NCBI GenBank assembly: GCA_903838355.1
Contig: CAILYC010000040.1
Span: 1-64,000 of the forward strand
Origin: an uncultured Burkholderiales bacterium
Lineage (GTDB): Bacteria > Pseudomonadota > Gammaproteobacteria > Burkholderiales > Burkholderiaceae_C
Reading direction: 5' to 3'
Length of the DNA: 64,000 nt
Shown here one piece after another: positions 29,878 to 40,382 of the stretch. Position numbers and translations under genes: made by a program. Under the pieces are notes generated by a model. The model worked only from the letters and a program-made list of their open reading frames with translations, was not told where the DNA came from and ran no database searches. Numbering within the stretch: position 1 is the first letter of the stretch; every line of letters begins with the position of its first letter.

Positions 29878-31737
29878 TTATTTTTTCTTGCTGGGTGGCA
29901 AATCGGTGCATGAGCCGTGAGCGACCTCAGCAGCAAGTCCAATCGTTTCACCCAAGGTGGGGTGAGGGTGGATGGTTTTACCAATGTCCATTGCATCGGC
30001 GCCCATCTCAATGGCCAAGGCCACTTCACCGATCATGTCGCCCGCGTGGGTGCCCACCATGCCACCGCCCAAAATTTTGCCGTGACCGTGCGCCTGGGGT
30101 GAATCGTCAAAGAGCAGCTTGGTAAAGCCCTCATCGCGGCCATTGGCAATGGCGCGGCCTGAAGCGGCCCAGGGGAACATGCCCTTTTTCACCGCAATGC
30201 CGCTGGCCTGCGCTTGCTCTTCGGTGAGCCCCACCCAAGCAACCTCAGGATCGGTGTAAGCCACGCTGGGAATGACACGCGCATTGAATGCACTTTGACT
30301 CAAATTCGCGTCGCCCAAAATTTCACCGGCCACGACCTCGGCCGCCACATGGGCCTCATGCACAGCTTTGTGGGCGAGCATGGGTTGACCCACCACATCG
30401 CCAATGGCAAAGATGTGGGGGACGCTGGTTCGCATTTGGATGTCAACACCAATAAAACCGCGCTCACTCACGGCCACGCCCGCCGCTTCGGCATTGATCT
30501 TTTTGCCGTTGGGGCTGCGCCCCACCGCTTGGAGCACCAAGTCGTAAGTTTCTTTGCTCACACCTTTGGCGCTTTCAAAGCTCACCTCAATGCCTTTGCT
30601 CGTGGCGAGAGCGCCGACGGTTTTGGTGGCGAGCATGATTTGATCAAAGCGCGGCGCATTCATTTTCTGCCAAACCTTGACCAAGTCGCGGTCCGCGCCT
30701 TGCATGAGGCCATCCATCATCTCGACCACATCCAAGCGTGACCCCAAGGTGCTGTAGACCGTGCCCATCTCAAGACCAATGATTCCTCCACCGAGAATCA
30801 GCATTTTCTTGGGGACCGATTGAAGCTTGAGCGCACCGGTGCTGTCAACGATTCTGGGATCCTCGGGCATGAAGGGCAGCCGAACCGCTTGCGAGCCCAC
30901 TGCGATGATGGCGCGCTTGAACTTGAGGGATCTGGTTTGACCGGATTTTTCCTGGCCCGTGCCTTGGGTCTCTTCAACGCTCAAGGTGTGGGGGCCGGCA
31001 AAAAAACCAAAGCCTCGGACAACCTCGACTTTGCGTATTTTGGCCATGGCCCCCAAGCCGCCAGTGAGCTTGGTGATGACCTTGTCTTTGTGCCCTCTCA
31101 GTTGGTCCAAGTTGACGGTGGGCGGCGCAAAACTCACCCCCATCGCGGACAAGTGTGAGACCTCGTCCATGACACTGGCCACGTGCAACAAGGCTTTGGA
31201 GGGGATGCACCCCACATTCAAACATACGCCACCGAGCGACGCATAACGCTCGACCAAAATGACCTTCAGACCCAAATCGGCCGCCCTGAAAGCAGCGGAA
31301 TAGCCGCCTGGCCCACCGCCAAGGACCAAGACATCGCAGTCGGTCTGGCTGGGCCCGGGAGTGGCGGACTTGATGGCCGCAGCGGGGGCAAGGGGGGCAG
31401 CGCTCGGGGCTGCAGGCAAAGTGGGTTCGGGTGTTGGCGATGAAGCCTTGGGGGAGGTGGCGGTGGCGGTGGCGGTGGCGGCGGGAGCTTGTGCACTGTC
31501 TGCCGTCTCGAGTGTCAAGAGCACGCTTCCCTCTTTGACCTTGTCGGAGAGTTTGACCTTGAGCGCTTTGACCACCCCGGCATGGGAGCACGGAATCTCC
31601 ATAGAGGCTTTGTCCGACTCCACGGTGATCAAACTTTGTTCAACTTTGACTGTGTCGCCCACCTTCACCAAAATTTCAATCACCGCGACTTCTTGGAAGT
31701 CACCAATATCGGGGACCTTGATGTCTATGCTGGCCAT
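29878..31737 (-). CDS. lpdA: Dihydrolipoyl dehydrogenase of PDH complex with N-terminal lipoyl domain
   Basis: Lipoyl motif [13 protein letters not shown], Ala/Pro linker, then [51 protein letters not shown]. Confidence 0.96.
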   Translation of the reverse strand: MASIDIKVPDIGDFQEVAVIEILVKVGDTVKVEQSLITVESDKASMEIPCSHAGVVKALKVKLSDKVKEGSVLLTLETADSAQAPAATATATATSPKASSPTPEPTLPAAPSAAPLAPAAAIKSATPGPSQTDCDVLVLGGGPGGYSAAFRAADLGLKVILVERYASLGGVCLNVGCIPSKALLHVASVMDEVSHLSAMGVSFAPPTVNLDQLRGHKDKVITKLTGGLGAMAKIRKVEVVRGFGFFAGPHTLSVEETQGTGQEKSGQTRSLKFKRAIIAVGSQAVRLPFMPEDPRIVDSTGALKLQSVPKKMLILGGGIIGLEMGTVYSTLGSRLDVVEMMDGLMQGADRDLVKVWQKMNAPRFDQIMLATKTVGALATSKGIEVSFESAKGVSKETYDLVLQAVGRSPNGKKINAEAAGVAVSERGFIGVDIQMRTSVPHIFAIGDVVGQPMLAHKAVHEAHVAAEVVAGEILGDANLSQSAFNARVIPSVAYTDPEVAWVGLTEEQAQASGIAVKKGMFPWAASGRAIANGRDEGFTKLLFDDSPQAHGHGKILGGGMVGTHAGDMIGEVALAIEMGADAMDIGKTIHPHPTLGETIGLAAEVAHGSCTDLPPSKKK

Positions 31738-31749
31738 GGTTGGACTTTC

Positions 31750-33147
31750 TTAAAGAAGGACGCGGCGGAAATCGCCCAAGATTTGTGCCAAATGCGCATT
31801 GAAACGGGCCGCTTGCGCACCATCGATCACGCGGTGATCCCAACTGAGGGACAAGGGCAAAATCAAACGCGGCTCAAAAGCTTGGCCGCTCCAAACGGGT
31901 TGCATTTGGCTTTTGCAAACACCCAAAATCGCCACTTCAGGCGCGTTAATGATGGGGGTGAAGTAGCGCCCACCTATGCCACCCAGGGATGAGATGGTGA
32001 AACACGCGCCACTCATTTGAGCCGGACCGAGTTTGCCTTCGCGGGCTTTTTTGGCCAAGTCAGACATTTCTTGCGAGATCTCCAAGACGCCTTTTTTGTC
32101 GGCATCTTTGATGACGGGCACCATGAGACCATTGGGCGTGTCAGCGGCAAAACCAATGTGGTAATACTGCTTATAAACCAAATCCTCGCCATCCAAAGAG
32201 GCATTGAAGTCAGGGAATTTTTTGAGCGCACTCACACAAGCTTTGATCAAAAAGGCGAGCATGGTGATTTTGATGCCACTTTTTTCATGCTCCTTGTTGG
32301 CGAGCACGCGAAAGGCTTCCAAATCGGTGATGTCGGCATCGTCGTGGTTGGTCACGTGGGGGATCATCACCCAATTGCGGTGCAAATTTGCCCCTGAAAT
32401 TTTCTTGATGCGGCCCATTTCTTTGCGCTCCACAGGACCGAACTTGGCAAAGTCCACCTTGGGCCAGGGCAAGAGTCCCAAGGCCTCACCAGAACCCGAA
32501 GAGGTTCGAGCGGACCCAGAAGCGGCCTGGGCTGTGGTTTGAATGGCACCGGCCATCACACTGCGCGAGAAGGCTTGCACATCGTCCAAGGTGATGCGCC
32601 CTTTGGGGCCGCTGCCTTTGATCTCGCTCAAGGGCACGCCCAACTCACGGGCGAATTTGCGAATAGAAGGCGACGCATGGGGCACTTGGGCGAGCAAGGC
32701 GGGGGTCTGCGTGGGGTTGTGCGCTGGGGAGGCTGCAACAGGTGCAACAGTTGCGGCCAAAGATGCAGCCACAGGTGGGGATAATGCTGAGGCCAAAGGA
32801 GCGCCCCCAGCCGCGGCTTGCAGCGCTGCAGGGGTGATGGCGGCAGATACTTCGGGGGCAGCAACTGCCACGCCAGGGGAAGCAGGCATTTCGCGACTCT
32901 CGCCTGAGGCGGCCAGCGTCACCATCGCAAGCACGCTGCCTTCTTTGACGCGGTCGCCAAGTTTGACCCTGAGCTCGCTGATCACCCCTTTGACGGAGGA
33001 TGGAATTTCCATGGACGCTTTGTCCGACTCCACCGTGATCAAGGACTGTTCGAGCTCAATGGCGTCTCCCACTTTGACCAAAATCTCGATGACACCCACG
33101 GATTCAAAATCCCCAATGTCAGGCACTTTTAATTCGACTGTACTCAT
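31750..33147 (-). CDS. aceF: Pyruvate dehydrogenase E2 (dihydrolipoyllysine acetyltransferase), single lipoyl domain
   Basis: [13 protein letters not shown] lipoyl site; peripheral subunit-binding ASPSIRKFARELGVPLSEIKGSGPKGRITLDDV; LSLSWDHRVIDGAQAARF. Confidence 0.96.
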   Translation of the reverse strand: MSTVELKVPDIGDFESVGVIEILVKVGDAIELEQSLITVESDKASMEIPSSVKGVISELRVKLGDRVKEGSVLAMVTLAASGESREMPASPGVAVAAPEVSAAITPAALQAAAGGAPLASALSPPVAASLAATVAPVAASPAHNPTQTPALLAQVPHASPSIRKFARELGVPLSEIKGSGPKGRITLDDVQAFSRSVMAGAIQTTAQAASGSARTSSGSGEALGLLPWPKVDFAKFGPVERKEMGRIKKISGANLHRNWVMIPHVTNHDDADITDLEAFRVLANKEHEKSGIKITMLAFLIKACVSALKKFPDFNASLDGEDLVYKQYYHIGFAADTPNGLMVPVIKDADKKGVLEISQEMSDLAKKAREGKLGPAQMSGACFTISSLGGIGGRYFTPIINAPEVAILGVCKSQMQPVWSGQAFEPRLILPLSLSWDHRVIDGAQAARFNAHLAQILGDFRRVLL

Positions 33148-33163
33148 GCAGCGTCTCCTGGAA

Positions 33164-35875
33164 TTAGGCGTTCAATGGGTTGATTTTGTCGGTTTTGATC
33201 TGGTACTTTTCAATGGCCTCCAAGACTTTGGAGGTGGGCAACAGGCCGTCCTCGCTCAAGGCTTTCAAGGCGGCCAAGACGATGAAGTGGCGATTGATCT
33301 CAAAATGCTCACGCAGTCTGGAGCGGAAATCGCTGCGACCAAAGCCATCCGTGCCCAAGACCTTGAAACTTCGGCCCTTGGGGATAAAGGCGCGAATTTG
33401 CTCGGCATAGGACTTCATGTAGTCGGTTGACGCAACGACGGGGCCTTCATGGGCGCCGAGTTGCGTGGCCACAAAAGAGGCCTTCGCAGTCTGGTCGGGG
33501 TGGAGCAAATTCCAGCGATCCATCTCTTGGCCTTCGCGGGCGAGTTGATTAAAACTCGGACAACTCCAAACATTGGCCACGACGCCAAAGTCTTTTTTCA
33601 GCAGCGCCTGAGCGGCAATCGACTCGCGCAAGATGGTGCCCGAACCGAGCAAATTGACCCGGGGAGCCTTTTTGGCGCCGTCTCCAGCGCTGAGCAAATA
33701 CATGCCCTTGATGATTTCTTCTTCCGTGCCCGCTTGCAGACCCGGCATGGGGTAGTTTTCATTGAGGAGGGTGATGTAGTAAAAGACGTTTTCTTGCTTT
33801 TCTACCATGCGCCGCAAACCGTCTTGCATGATCACCGCCACTTCGTGGGCGAAGCTCGGGTCGTAACTCAAACAGTTGGGGATGGTGCCAGCCAAAATGT
33901 GACTGTGACCGTCTTCGTGTTGCAAACCTTCACCATTCAAGGTGGTGCGCCCGGAGGTGCCACCGAGCAAAAAGCCGCGTGCTTGCATGTCCCCTGCCGC
34001 CCAGGCCAGGTCACCAATGCGCTGGAACCCGAACATGGAGTAGTAGACATAAAACGGGATCATGATGCGGTTGTTGGTCGAGTAGGACGTGGCGGCCGCA
34101 ATCCAAGAACTCATGCCCCCCGCTTCATTGATACCTTCTTGCAAGATCTGGCCTGCTTTGTCTTCCTTGTAGTACATGACTTGGTCTTTGTCGACCGGGG
34201 TGTACTGTTGGCCTGCAGGGTTATAAATCCCCACTTGCCTAAAGAGGCCCTCCATGCCGAAGGTTCTGGCCTCGTCGACCAAAATCGGCACCACGCGAGA
34301 GCCCAGTGCAGGGTCGCGCAAGAGCTGGGTTAAAAAGCGCACATAGGCTTGGGTGGTGGAGATCTCGCGACCTTCAACCGTGGGCTCCAAAATTGACTTG
34401 AAGGTCTCCAAAGCGGGAACCTGAAAAGCCTCTTCGCTTTTGACACGGCGAGCGGGCAAGTAGCCTCCGAGGGCGGCTCGGCGCTGGTGCAAGTACTGCA
34501 TCTCAGGCGTGTCGTCGGCGGGTTTGTAAAAAGGCAAAGCGGCCAAGTCACTGTCAGGCACGGGAATATTAAATCGGTCGCGAAAGATTTTGATGTCTTC
34601 GTCGGTGAGCTTTTTGGTTTGGTGAACCGTGTTCTTGCCTTCGCCAATTTTGCCCATGCCAAAGCCCTTGACGGTCTTGATGAGCAAGACCGTGGGCTGG
34701 CCGGTGTGCTTGACCGCCTTGGCGTAAGCCGCGTAGACCTTTTGGGGGTCGTGGCCGCCGCGGCGCAAATTCCAAATTTCGTCGTCGCTCATTTTAGCGA
34801 CCATCTCCAAGGTCTTGGGGTCTCGACCAAAGAAATGCTCACGAACGAAGGCACCGTCGTTGGCCTTGAAGGCTTGGTAGTCACCGTCCAAGGTCTCCAT
34901 CATGATGCGACGCAGGGCCCCATCGTGATCCTTGGCCAAGAGATTGTCCCAATTGCTGCCCCAGATGAGCTTGATCACATTCCAGCCCGAACCCCTGAAT
35001 TCACTCTCGAGCTCTTGGATGATTTTGCCGTTGCCGCGCACAGGTCCGTCCAATCGCTGCAAATTGCAGTTGATCACAAATATCAAATTGTCGAGTTTTT
35101 CCCGAGCGGCCAAACCAATGGCGCCCAAAGACTCGACCTCGTCCATTTCACCGTCTCCACAAAACACCCAAATTTTTCGGTTCTCGGTGTTGGCAATGCC
35201 TCTGGCGTGAAGGTATTTTAAAAAGCGGGCCTGGTAGATGGCCATCAAGGGGCCCAGTCCCATCGAGACGGTCGGGAACTGCCAAAACTCGGGCATGAGT
35301 TTGGGGTGGGGGTAGCTCGAGAGGCCTTTGCCTTGAACTTCTTGTCTGAAGTTGAGGAGTTGCTCCTCGCTCAAGCGCCCTTCTAAGTAAGCACGCGCAT
35401 AGACACCCGGTGAGACATGGCCTTGGATGTAGAGGAGGTCGCCGCCGTGGTTCTCGTTTTCAGCATGCCAAAAATGATTAAAACCCGCGCCAAAGAGGTG
35501 AGCCAAAGAGGCAAAGGAGCCGATGTGCCCGCCCAAGTCGCCGCCATCCTCGGGGTGATGGCGATTGGCTTTGACGACCATGGCCATGGCGTTCCAACGC
35601 ATGTAAGCGCGCAGTCGCTCCTCGATCTCGATGTTTCCCGGACAGACCTCTTCCTCCTCGGTGTTGATGGTGTTGATGTAACCGGTATTGGCCGAGAATG
35701 GCAAATCAATTCGGCTTTCTCTGGCGTGCTCAAGGAGTTGCTCAATCAAGAAATGGGCGCGCTCAGTGCCTTCAGACGCAATCACGGCGCTCAAAGCATC
35801 AAGCCACTCTCGGGTTTCTTGACTGTCGGTGTCGTTGAGCGCGAAGGTGCGCTGCTCGTTGGGTAAAGCGGACAT
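33164..35875 (-). CDS. aceE: Pyruvate dehydrogenase (acetyl-transferring), homodimeric type E1
   Basis: 903 aa; HPEDGGDLGGHIGSFASLAHLFGAGFNHFWHAENENHGGDLLYIQGH...FCGDGEMDEVESLGAI. Confidence 0.97.
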   Translation of the reverse strand: MSALPNEQRTFALNDTDSQETREWLDALSAVIASEGTERAHFLIEQLLEHARESRIDLPFSANTGYINTINTEEEEVCPGNIEIEERLRAYMRWNAMAMVVKANRHHPEDGGDLGGHIGSFASLAHLFGAGFNHFWHAENENHGGDLLYIQGHVSPGVYARAYLEGRLSEEQLLNFRQEVQGKGLSSYPHPKLMPEFWQFPTVSMGLGPLMAIYQARFLKYLHARGIANTENRKIWVFCGDGEMDEVESLGAIGLAAREKLDNLIFVINCNLQRLDGPVRGNGKIIQELESEFRGSGWNVIKLIWGSNWDNLLAKDHDGALRRIMMETLDGDYQAFKANDGAFVREHFFGRDPKTLEMVAKMSDDEIWNLRRGGHDPQKVYAAYAKAVKHTGQPTVLLIKTVKGFGMGKIGEGKNTVHQTKKLTDEDIKIFRDRFNIPVPDSDLAALPFYKPADDTPEMQYLHQRRAALGGYLPARRVKSEEAFQVPALETFKSILEPTVEGREISTTQAYVRFLTQLLRDPALGSRVVPILVDEARTFGMEGLFRQVGIYNPAGQQYTPVDKDQVMYYKEDKAGQILQEGINEAGGMSSWIAAATSYSTNNRIMIPFYVYYSMFGFQRIGDLAWAAGDMQARGFLLGGTSGRTTLNGEGLQHEDGHSHILAGTIPNCLSYDPSFAHEVAVIMQDGLRRMVEKQENVFYYITLLNENYPMPGLQAGTEEEIIKGMYLLSAGDGAKKAPRVNLLGSGTILRESIAAQALLKKDFGVVANVWSCPSFNQLAREGQEMDRWNLLHPDQTAKASFVATQLGAHEGPVVASTDYMKSYAEQIRAFIPKGRSFKVLGTDGFGRSDFRSRLREHFEINRHFIVLAALKALSEDGLLPTSKVLEAIEKYQIKTDKINPLNA

Positions 35876-36075
35876 GGTTTGTCTCCTCGGGGCTTAGATG
35901 GCTTGGTGGGCTTGTGCGTGAACTTTGTTTTTTTTCAGATTATCACACAGGTCAATCGGATTTCAAATTATGCTTTTATTTTTTATATTATGAAATTAAA
36001 AAAACAGTAAAAAAATATGCAGGGGCCTGCGCTTGTCTCAAGAGACACGGCCACAAGTGCCTCTAAAATGAACCC

Positions 36076-38592
36076 ATGTTCAACCTGTTGCACACCATTC
36101 GCTTGCCTTTGAAAGTCGTTTTGAAGGCTTGGACCCGGTGGTGGCGCAACCAAAGCCCAAGCCGCCAAGACCGTTTCGCTTTGATGGCGCCATTGACGGC
36201 GGTCATCTTTTTCTTCGCCGCCATCGCCACCGCATTTGGCTATTTGCGCTATGAGGAAATCCTTCGCGAAGAAGAGACCGTGCGGCGTGACATCGAATAC
36301 GCCCAGCAGCGATTGCGCATCCGTCTCTTGGAGCGACAAGAGCAAGTGCTGCGCTTGTCGCGCGAAATTTCCACGGGAGAACTTGCCGACTTGGACTTCC
36401 TGAAAGAGGCCGGCTCCATTGTTTCCCACTACCCGGAAGTCTCCGGCGTGAGTTGGCTAGACACCAAAATGCGAGTGAAATACTCCTATGCGGGAGCGGG
36501 CGTGCAAAACCCACAACTGCACCTCTTGGGAGACTCCCTCAAAACACCGAGCTTGATCCGCACCTTTGAGTGGGTCAAGCATCGACAACAAAGCGCCTAT
36601 GCCCCCCCAAGCATCAGCGAAGCCGTGGGACGCGACACCCCAGAGCCGCAACTCCAACTCTTGGTGCCGTTTGTCGTGAAAGGCAATTTCAGTGGGGTGT
36701 TCTTGATCGAATACAAGATCGATGGACTCATGCGCTTTGTCATTCCCCCAGAAGTCAAAGACCGTGTGGCGCTCTCCATTTGGGATGACAGCCAGCATTT
36801 GCTCAGCGGCCAGGTGCTCAAACAGAGTGTTCGAGCCGCCTACCTGGCCCCATGGATCAAACCGCCTTACCATTATGAAGTTCCCATTGCCCCGGTGGGC
36901 AATGGGCTGATTCTCAAAGCCCAAGCCTTTCGCACCTCACAAGGGGTGATTGGCAATGGACTTTTTTGGATGATCACCCTCTTGAGCCTACTCACCGCTT
37001 GGATGCTCATTGGCACTTGGCGCCACACCCGCCGCCGCCTGCAAGCCCAACAAGCCTTGGTGGCCGAGACCAATTTCAGGCGTGCCATGGAAAATTCCAT
37101 GCTCACAGGCATGCGCGCCATGGACATGAATGGCTGCATCACGTATGTCAACGCAGCCTTTTGCCAAATGACGGGTTGGGCAGAGCTTGACTTGGTGGGC
37201 CAATACCCCCCATTTCCCTATTGGCCCGATGCCGACCGCGAGGTCTTGGCCGCCAAACTGGCCGAGGAGTTGAGCGGCAACAACACGCAAACCGGCCTGC
37301 AAGTGCGGGTCAAGCGCCGTGACGGCACCCTCTTTGATGCACGCCTATATGTCTCCCCCTTGATCGACGCCAAGGGCGCACAATCGGGCTGGATGACCTC
37401 GATGACCGATATCACCGAGCCCAACCGCATCCGCCAACAACTCTCCGCTTCCTACGAGCGCTTCACCACTGTTCTTGAAGCCTTGGACGCCTCGGTGTCG
37501 GTGACCCCAATTGGTTCGAGCGAAATGCTGTTCACCAACAAGCTATACCGCCAATGGTTCGGCGCCAAGAGTGAAGGCCATTTGCAAATGATCGAAGAGG
37601 CCTTCGAGTCCATCCAGATGATGAACAACTTGGCACAGGACGCCGACGATTTGGCCGGTCTGCCATCTCAGAACTTAGAACGCACCTTCTCCGAAAACGC
37701 CGAGATCTTGATCCCAAACCTGGGCAAATGGCTGGAAGTGCGATCACGCTATTTGAATTGGGTCGATGGCCGTTTGGCGCAAATGATCATTGCCACCGAC
37801 ATCACCCCTCGTCGCCAAGCCGAAGAGTTGCAAGCCTTGCAAACTGAGCGGGCTCAGTCCTTGAGCCGCTTGGTGACCATGGGCGAGATGGCCTCGAGTG
37901 TGGCGCATGAACTCAACCAACCCCTCGCCGCGATCAGCAACTACTGCTCGGGCATGGTCTCGCGCATCAAAAGCGGGCAGTTACAAGAAGCAGATCTCTT
38001 GTTGGCACTCGAAAAAACTTCACACCAAGCTCAGCGTGCAGGTCAAATCATTCAAAGAATCCGCAGCTTTGTCAAAAGGAGCGAGCCCAACCGCAGCTTG
38101 GCCAACATTGGCATGATCGTGATGGAGGCCGTTGAGCTCACCGAGATTGAATTCAAACGCCGCCAAGTCAAACTCACCCACTACATCTCCGCGAGCCTGC
38201 CTCCCGTCATGGTCGAGCCGATTTTGATTGAACAAGTGCTGGTCAACTTGCTGCGCAACTCGGCCGAGTCCATCGACAACGCCAAGAGGGAGAGCGGGCA
38301 TCGGCATGTCGAGATGAAAGTCACCCCACAACTGATCGATGCTCAACAGGTGATTGAATTCACCGTCACCGATTCGGGGCTAGGACTCGCCCCAGAGGCG
38401 CTTGAGCGTCTCTTTGAGGCCTTCTTTTCCACCAAAACCGAAGGCATGGGCATTGGGCTCAATTTGTGCCGAAGCATTGTCGAGTCCCACCAAGGCCGAA
38501 TGCAGGCACAAAACATCTACAATGGTGATAAGGTCATTGGGTGTTGCTTCTCCTTTTGGCTACCAGCTCACGAAGAATTGGTGGCGCAGTAA
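36076..38592 (+). CDS. Membrane PAS-domain sensor histidine kinase (FixL/DctB-like)
   Basis: Two N-terminal-half TM segments, PAS (RRAMENSMLTGMRAMDMNGCITYVNAAFCQMTGW), H-box MGEMASSVAHELNQPLAAISNYCSGM, G-box VTDSGLGLAPEALERLFEAFFSTKTEGMGIGL. Confidence 0.93.
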   Translation: MFNLLHTIRLPLKVVLKAWTRWWRNQSPSRQDRFALMAPLTAVIFFFAAIATAFGYLRYEEILREEETVRRDIEYAQQRLRIRLLERQEQVLRLSREISTGELADLDFLKEAGSIVSHYPEVSGVSWLDTKMRVKYSYAGAGVQNPQLHLLGDSLKTPSLIRTFEWVKHRQQSAYAPPSISEAVGRDTPEPQLQLLVPFVVKGNFSGVFLIEYKIDGLMRFVIPPEVKDRVALSIWDDSQHLLSGQVLKQSVRAAYLAPWIKPPYHYEVPIAPVGNGLILKAQAFRTSQGVIGNGLFWMITLLSLLTAWMLIGTWRHTRRRLQAQQALVAETNFRRAMENSMLTGMRAMDMNGCITYVNAAFCQMTGWAELDLVGQYPPFPYWPDADREVLAAKLAEELSGNNTQTGLQVRVKRRDGTLFDARLYVSPLIDAKGAQSGWMTSMTDITEPNRIRQQLSASYERFTTVLEALDASVSVTPIGSSEMLFTNKLYRQWFGAKSEGHLQMIEEAFESIQMMNNLAQDADDLAGLPSQNLERTFSENAEILIPNLGKWLEVRSRYLNWVDGRLAQMIIATDITPRRQAEELQALQTERAQSLSRLVTMGEMASSVAHELNQPLAAISNYCSGMVSRIKSGQLQEADLLLALEKTSHQAQRAGQIIQRIRSFVKRSEPNRSLANIGMIVMEAVELTEIEFKRRQVKLTHYISASLPPVMVEPILIEQVLVNLLRNSAESIDNAKRESGHRHVEMKVTPQLIDAQQVIEFTVTDSGLGLAPEALERLFEAFFSTKTEGMGIGLNLCRSIVESHQGRMQAQNIYNGDKVIGCCFSFWLPAHEELVAQ

Positions 38593-38643
38593 AGCGATAC
38601 ACTGGCAGGTTTGAGATTTCATAATTACAGGTGACAGGGGCAA

Positions 38644-39279
38644 ATGATGAGCTTGATTCCAAAAAAAGGCACGGTTTATGTGGTTGACGATGACGAGGCC
38701 GTGCGCGACTCCTTGCAGTGGCTCCTCGAAGGCAAGGACTACCGGGTGCGATGTTTTGACTCGGCCGAGTCCTTCCTCAACCGCTATGACCCCAGAGAAG
38801 TGGCATGCCTCATTGTGGACATCCGCATGGGAGGCATGAGCGGCCTGGAGCTCCAAGAAAAACTCACCGAAAAGAATTCCCCCCTCCCCGTGGTCTTCAT
38901 CACCGGTCATGGCGACGTGCCCATGGCCGTTGACACCATGAAAAAAGGTGCCATGGACTTTATCCAAAAGCCCTTCAAAGAAGATGACCTCGTGCCCTTG
39001 GTGGAGCAAATGCTTGAAAAAGCCAAAGATGCCTTTGCGGGCCACCAACAAGCCGCCTCCAGGGATGCATTGATGTCCAAGCTCACCAGCCGCGAAGCCC
39101 AGGTTTTGGAGCGCATTGTGGCGGGCAGGCTCAACAAACAAATTGCCGATGACCTTGGCATCAGCATCAAAACCGTTGAGGCCCACCGTGCCAACATCAT
39201 GGAAAAACTCAATGCCAACACGGTGGCCGATTTGCTCAAAATTGCACTCGGCTCCACGTCCAGCAAAACCGCCTCTTAA
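38644..39279 (+). CDS. FixJ/NarL-type two-component response regulator
   Basis: GTVYVVDDDEAVRDSLQWLLEGKDY receiver and LTSREAQVLERIVAGRLNKQIADDLGISIKTVEAHRANIMEKLNA LuxR HTH. Confidence 0.94.
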   Translation: MMSLIPKKGTVYVVDDDEAVRDSLQWLLEGKDYRVRCFDSAESFLNRYDPREVACLIVDIRMGGMSGLELQEKLTEKNSPLPVVFITGHGDVPMAVDTMKKGAMDFIQKPFKEDDLVPLVEQMLEKAKDAFAGHQQAASRDALMSKLTSREAQVLERIVAGRLNKQIADDLGISIKTVEAHRANIMEKLNANTVADLLKIALGSTSSKTAS

Positions 39280-39321
39280 CGCTGTCGCGCGCGGGCTTGC
39301 CCCCATTCGACGCCAATCTTC

Positions 39322-39368
39322 AAGCCTCAAGCCCCAGACTGCTGGTCTGGCCTAGAGGCTTTCCTTTT
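39322..39368 (+). terminator. Rho-independent-like terminator after the response regulator gene
   Basis: aagcctc...ccagac-tgct-ggtctgg...gaggcttt followed by ttccttttgg: nested stem (AAGCCTC/GAGGCTT and CCAGAC/GTCTGG) with a T-rich tail. Confidence 0.65.
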
Positions 39369-39461
39369 GGGGTCGCAATATCCACATGAGCCTCAAGCGC
39401 ATTCACAGCCCCAAAACACAAAACAACACCACTCAACTCAACTCACCAAACCAAACCAGCC

Positions 39462-40376
39462 ATGAGCGCCAACATCATCGACGGACGACAACTCTCGCAC
39501 ACCCTCAGGCAAGACTACGGGCAACGTGTTAAACGACTGGCCTCCCAGGGCGTGACGCCCGGCCTGGCCGTGCTCTTGGTCGGTCAAAATCCCGCCAGCC
39601 AGGTCTATGTCAAAAACAAAGTCTTGGCCTGCAAAGAGATTGGCATGCACTCCGTGCTGCTTGAATTTGAGGCCGACATGACGCAAGCGCGCTTGCTCCA
39701 AGAAATTGACCGCCTCAACCACGACGCGAGCATCCATGGCATTTTGGTGCAATTGCCCCTGCCCCCCCAAATTGACCCCCAATCGGTGATTCAAGCCATT
39801 TCACCGCTAAAGGATGTGGATGGGTTTAACTTGGAGAGTGCGGGTGGTTTGATGTGCGGGACCAAGAGCTTTTGGCCTTGTACGCCGCACGGCTGCCTCC
39901 AAATGCTAGACGCCATCGGTTTCGATTTAAAAGGCAAACACGCCGTGGTGGTGGGGCGCTCCAATATCGTGGGCAAGCCCATGGCCTTGATGCTTTTGCA
40001 AAGGAATGCAACGGTCACGATTTGCCACAGTCAAACCGCAGACCTCAAAGCCCAGACCTTGCAGGCGGACGTGCTGGTGGCGGCGGTGGGCATTCGCCAC
40101 TTGATCAAAGCCGACATGGTCCAACCCGGGGCAGTGGTGCTCGATGTCGGCATGAACCGAGACGAGCAGGGCAAGTTGTGCGGGGACGTGGACTTTGCGG
40201 CGGTGAAAGAAGTGGCCTCCTACATCACCCCCGTGCCCGGAGGCGTCGGCCCCATGACCATCACCATGCTATTGGCCAACACTTTGGAGGCGGCGCAGAC
40301 CGCCCTATCAACCTTGACAGACTTGTCAGCCCAGACTGTCCATGCTGCCCATAAACCCCCAACACCGAGGGCTTGA
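39462..40376 (+). CDS. folD: Bifunctional methylenetetrahydrofolate dehydrogenase/cyclohydrolase FolD
   Basis: [29 protein letters not shown]...[18 protein letters not shown]...[25 protein letters not shown]. Confidence 0.96.
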   Translation: MSANIIDGRQLSHTLRQDYGQRVKRLASQGVTPGLAVLLVGQNPASQVYVKNKVLACKEIGMHSVLLEFEADMTQARLLQEIDRLNHDASIHGILVQLPLPPQIDPQSVIQAISPLKDVDGFNLESAGGLMCGTKSFWPCTPHGCLQMLDAIGFDLKGKHAVVVGRSNIVGKPMALMLLQRNATVTICHSQTADLKAQTLQADVLVAAVGIRHLIKADMVQPGAVVLDVGMNRDEQGKLCGDVDFAAVKEVASYITPVPGGVGPMTITMLLANTLEAAQTALSTLTDLSAQTVHAAHKPPTPRA

Positions 40377-40382
40377 TCAACC

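Noticed and set aside
7759-31737. Two dihydrolipoyl dehydrogenase genes as a possible redundancy anomaly
   Set aside because: Separate E3s for the OGDH and PDH operons, the latter with a lipoyl domain, are usual in betaproteobacteria.
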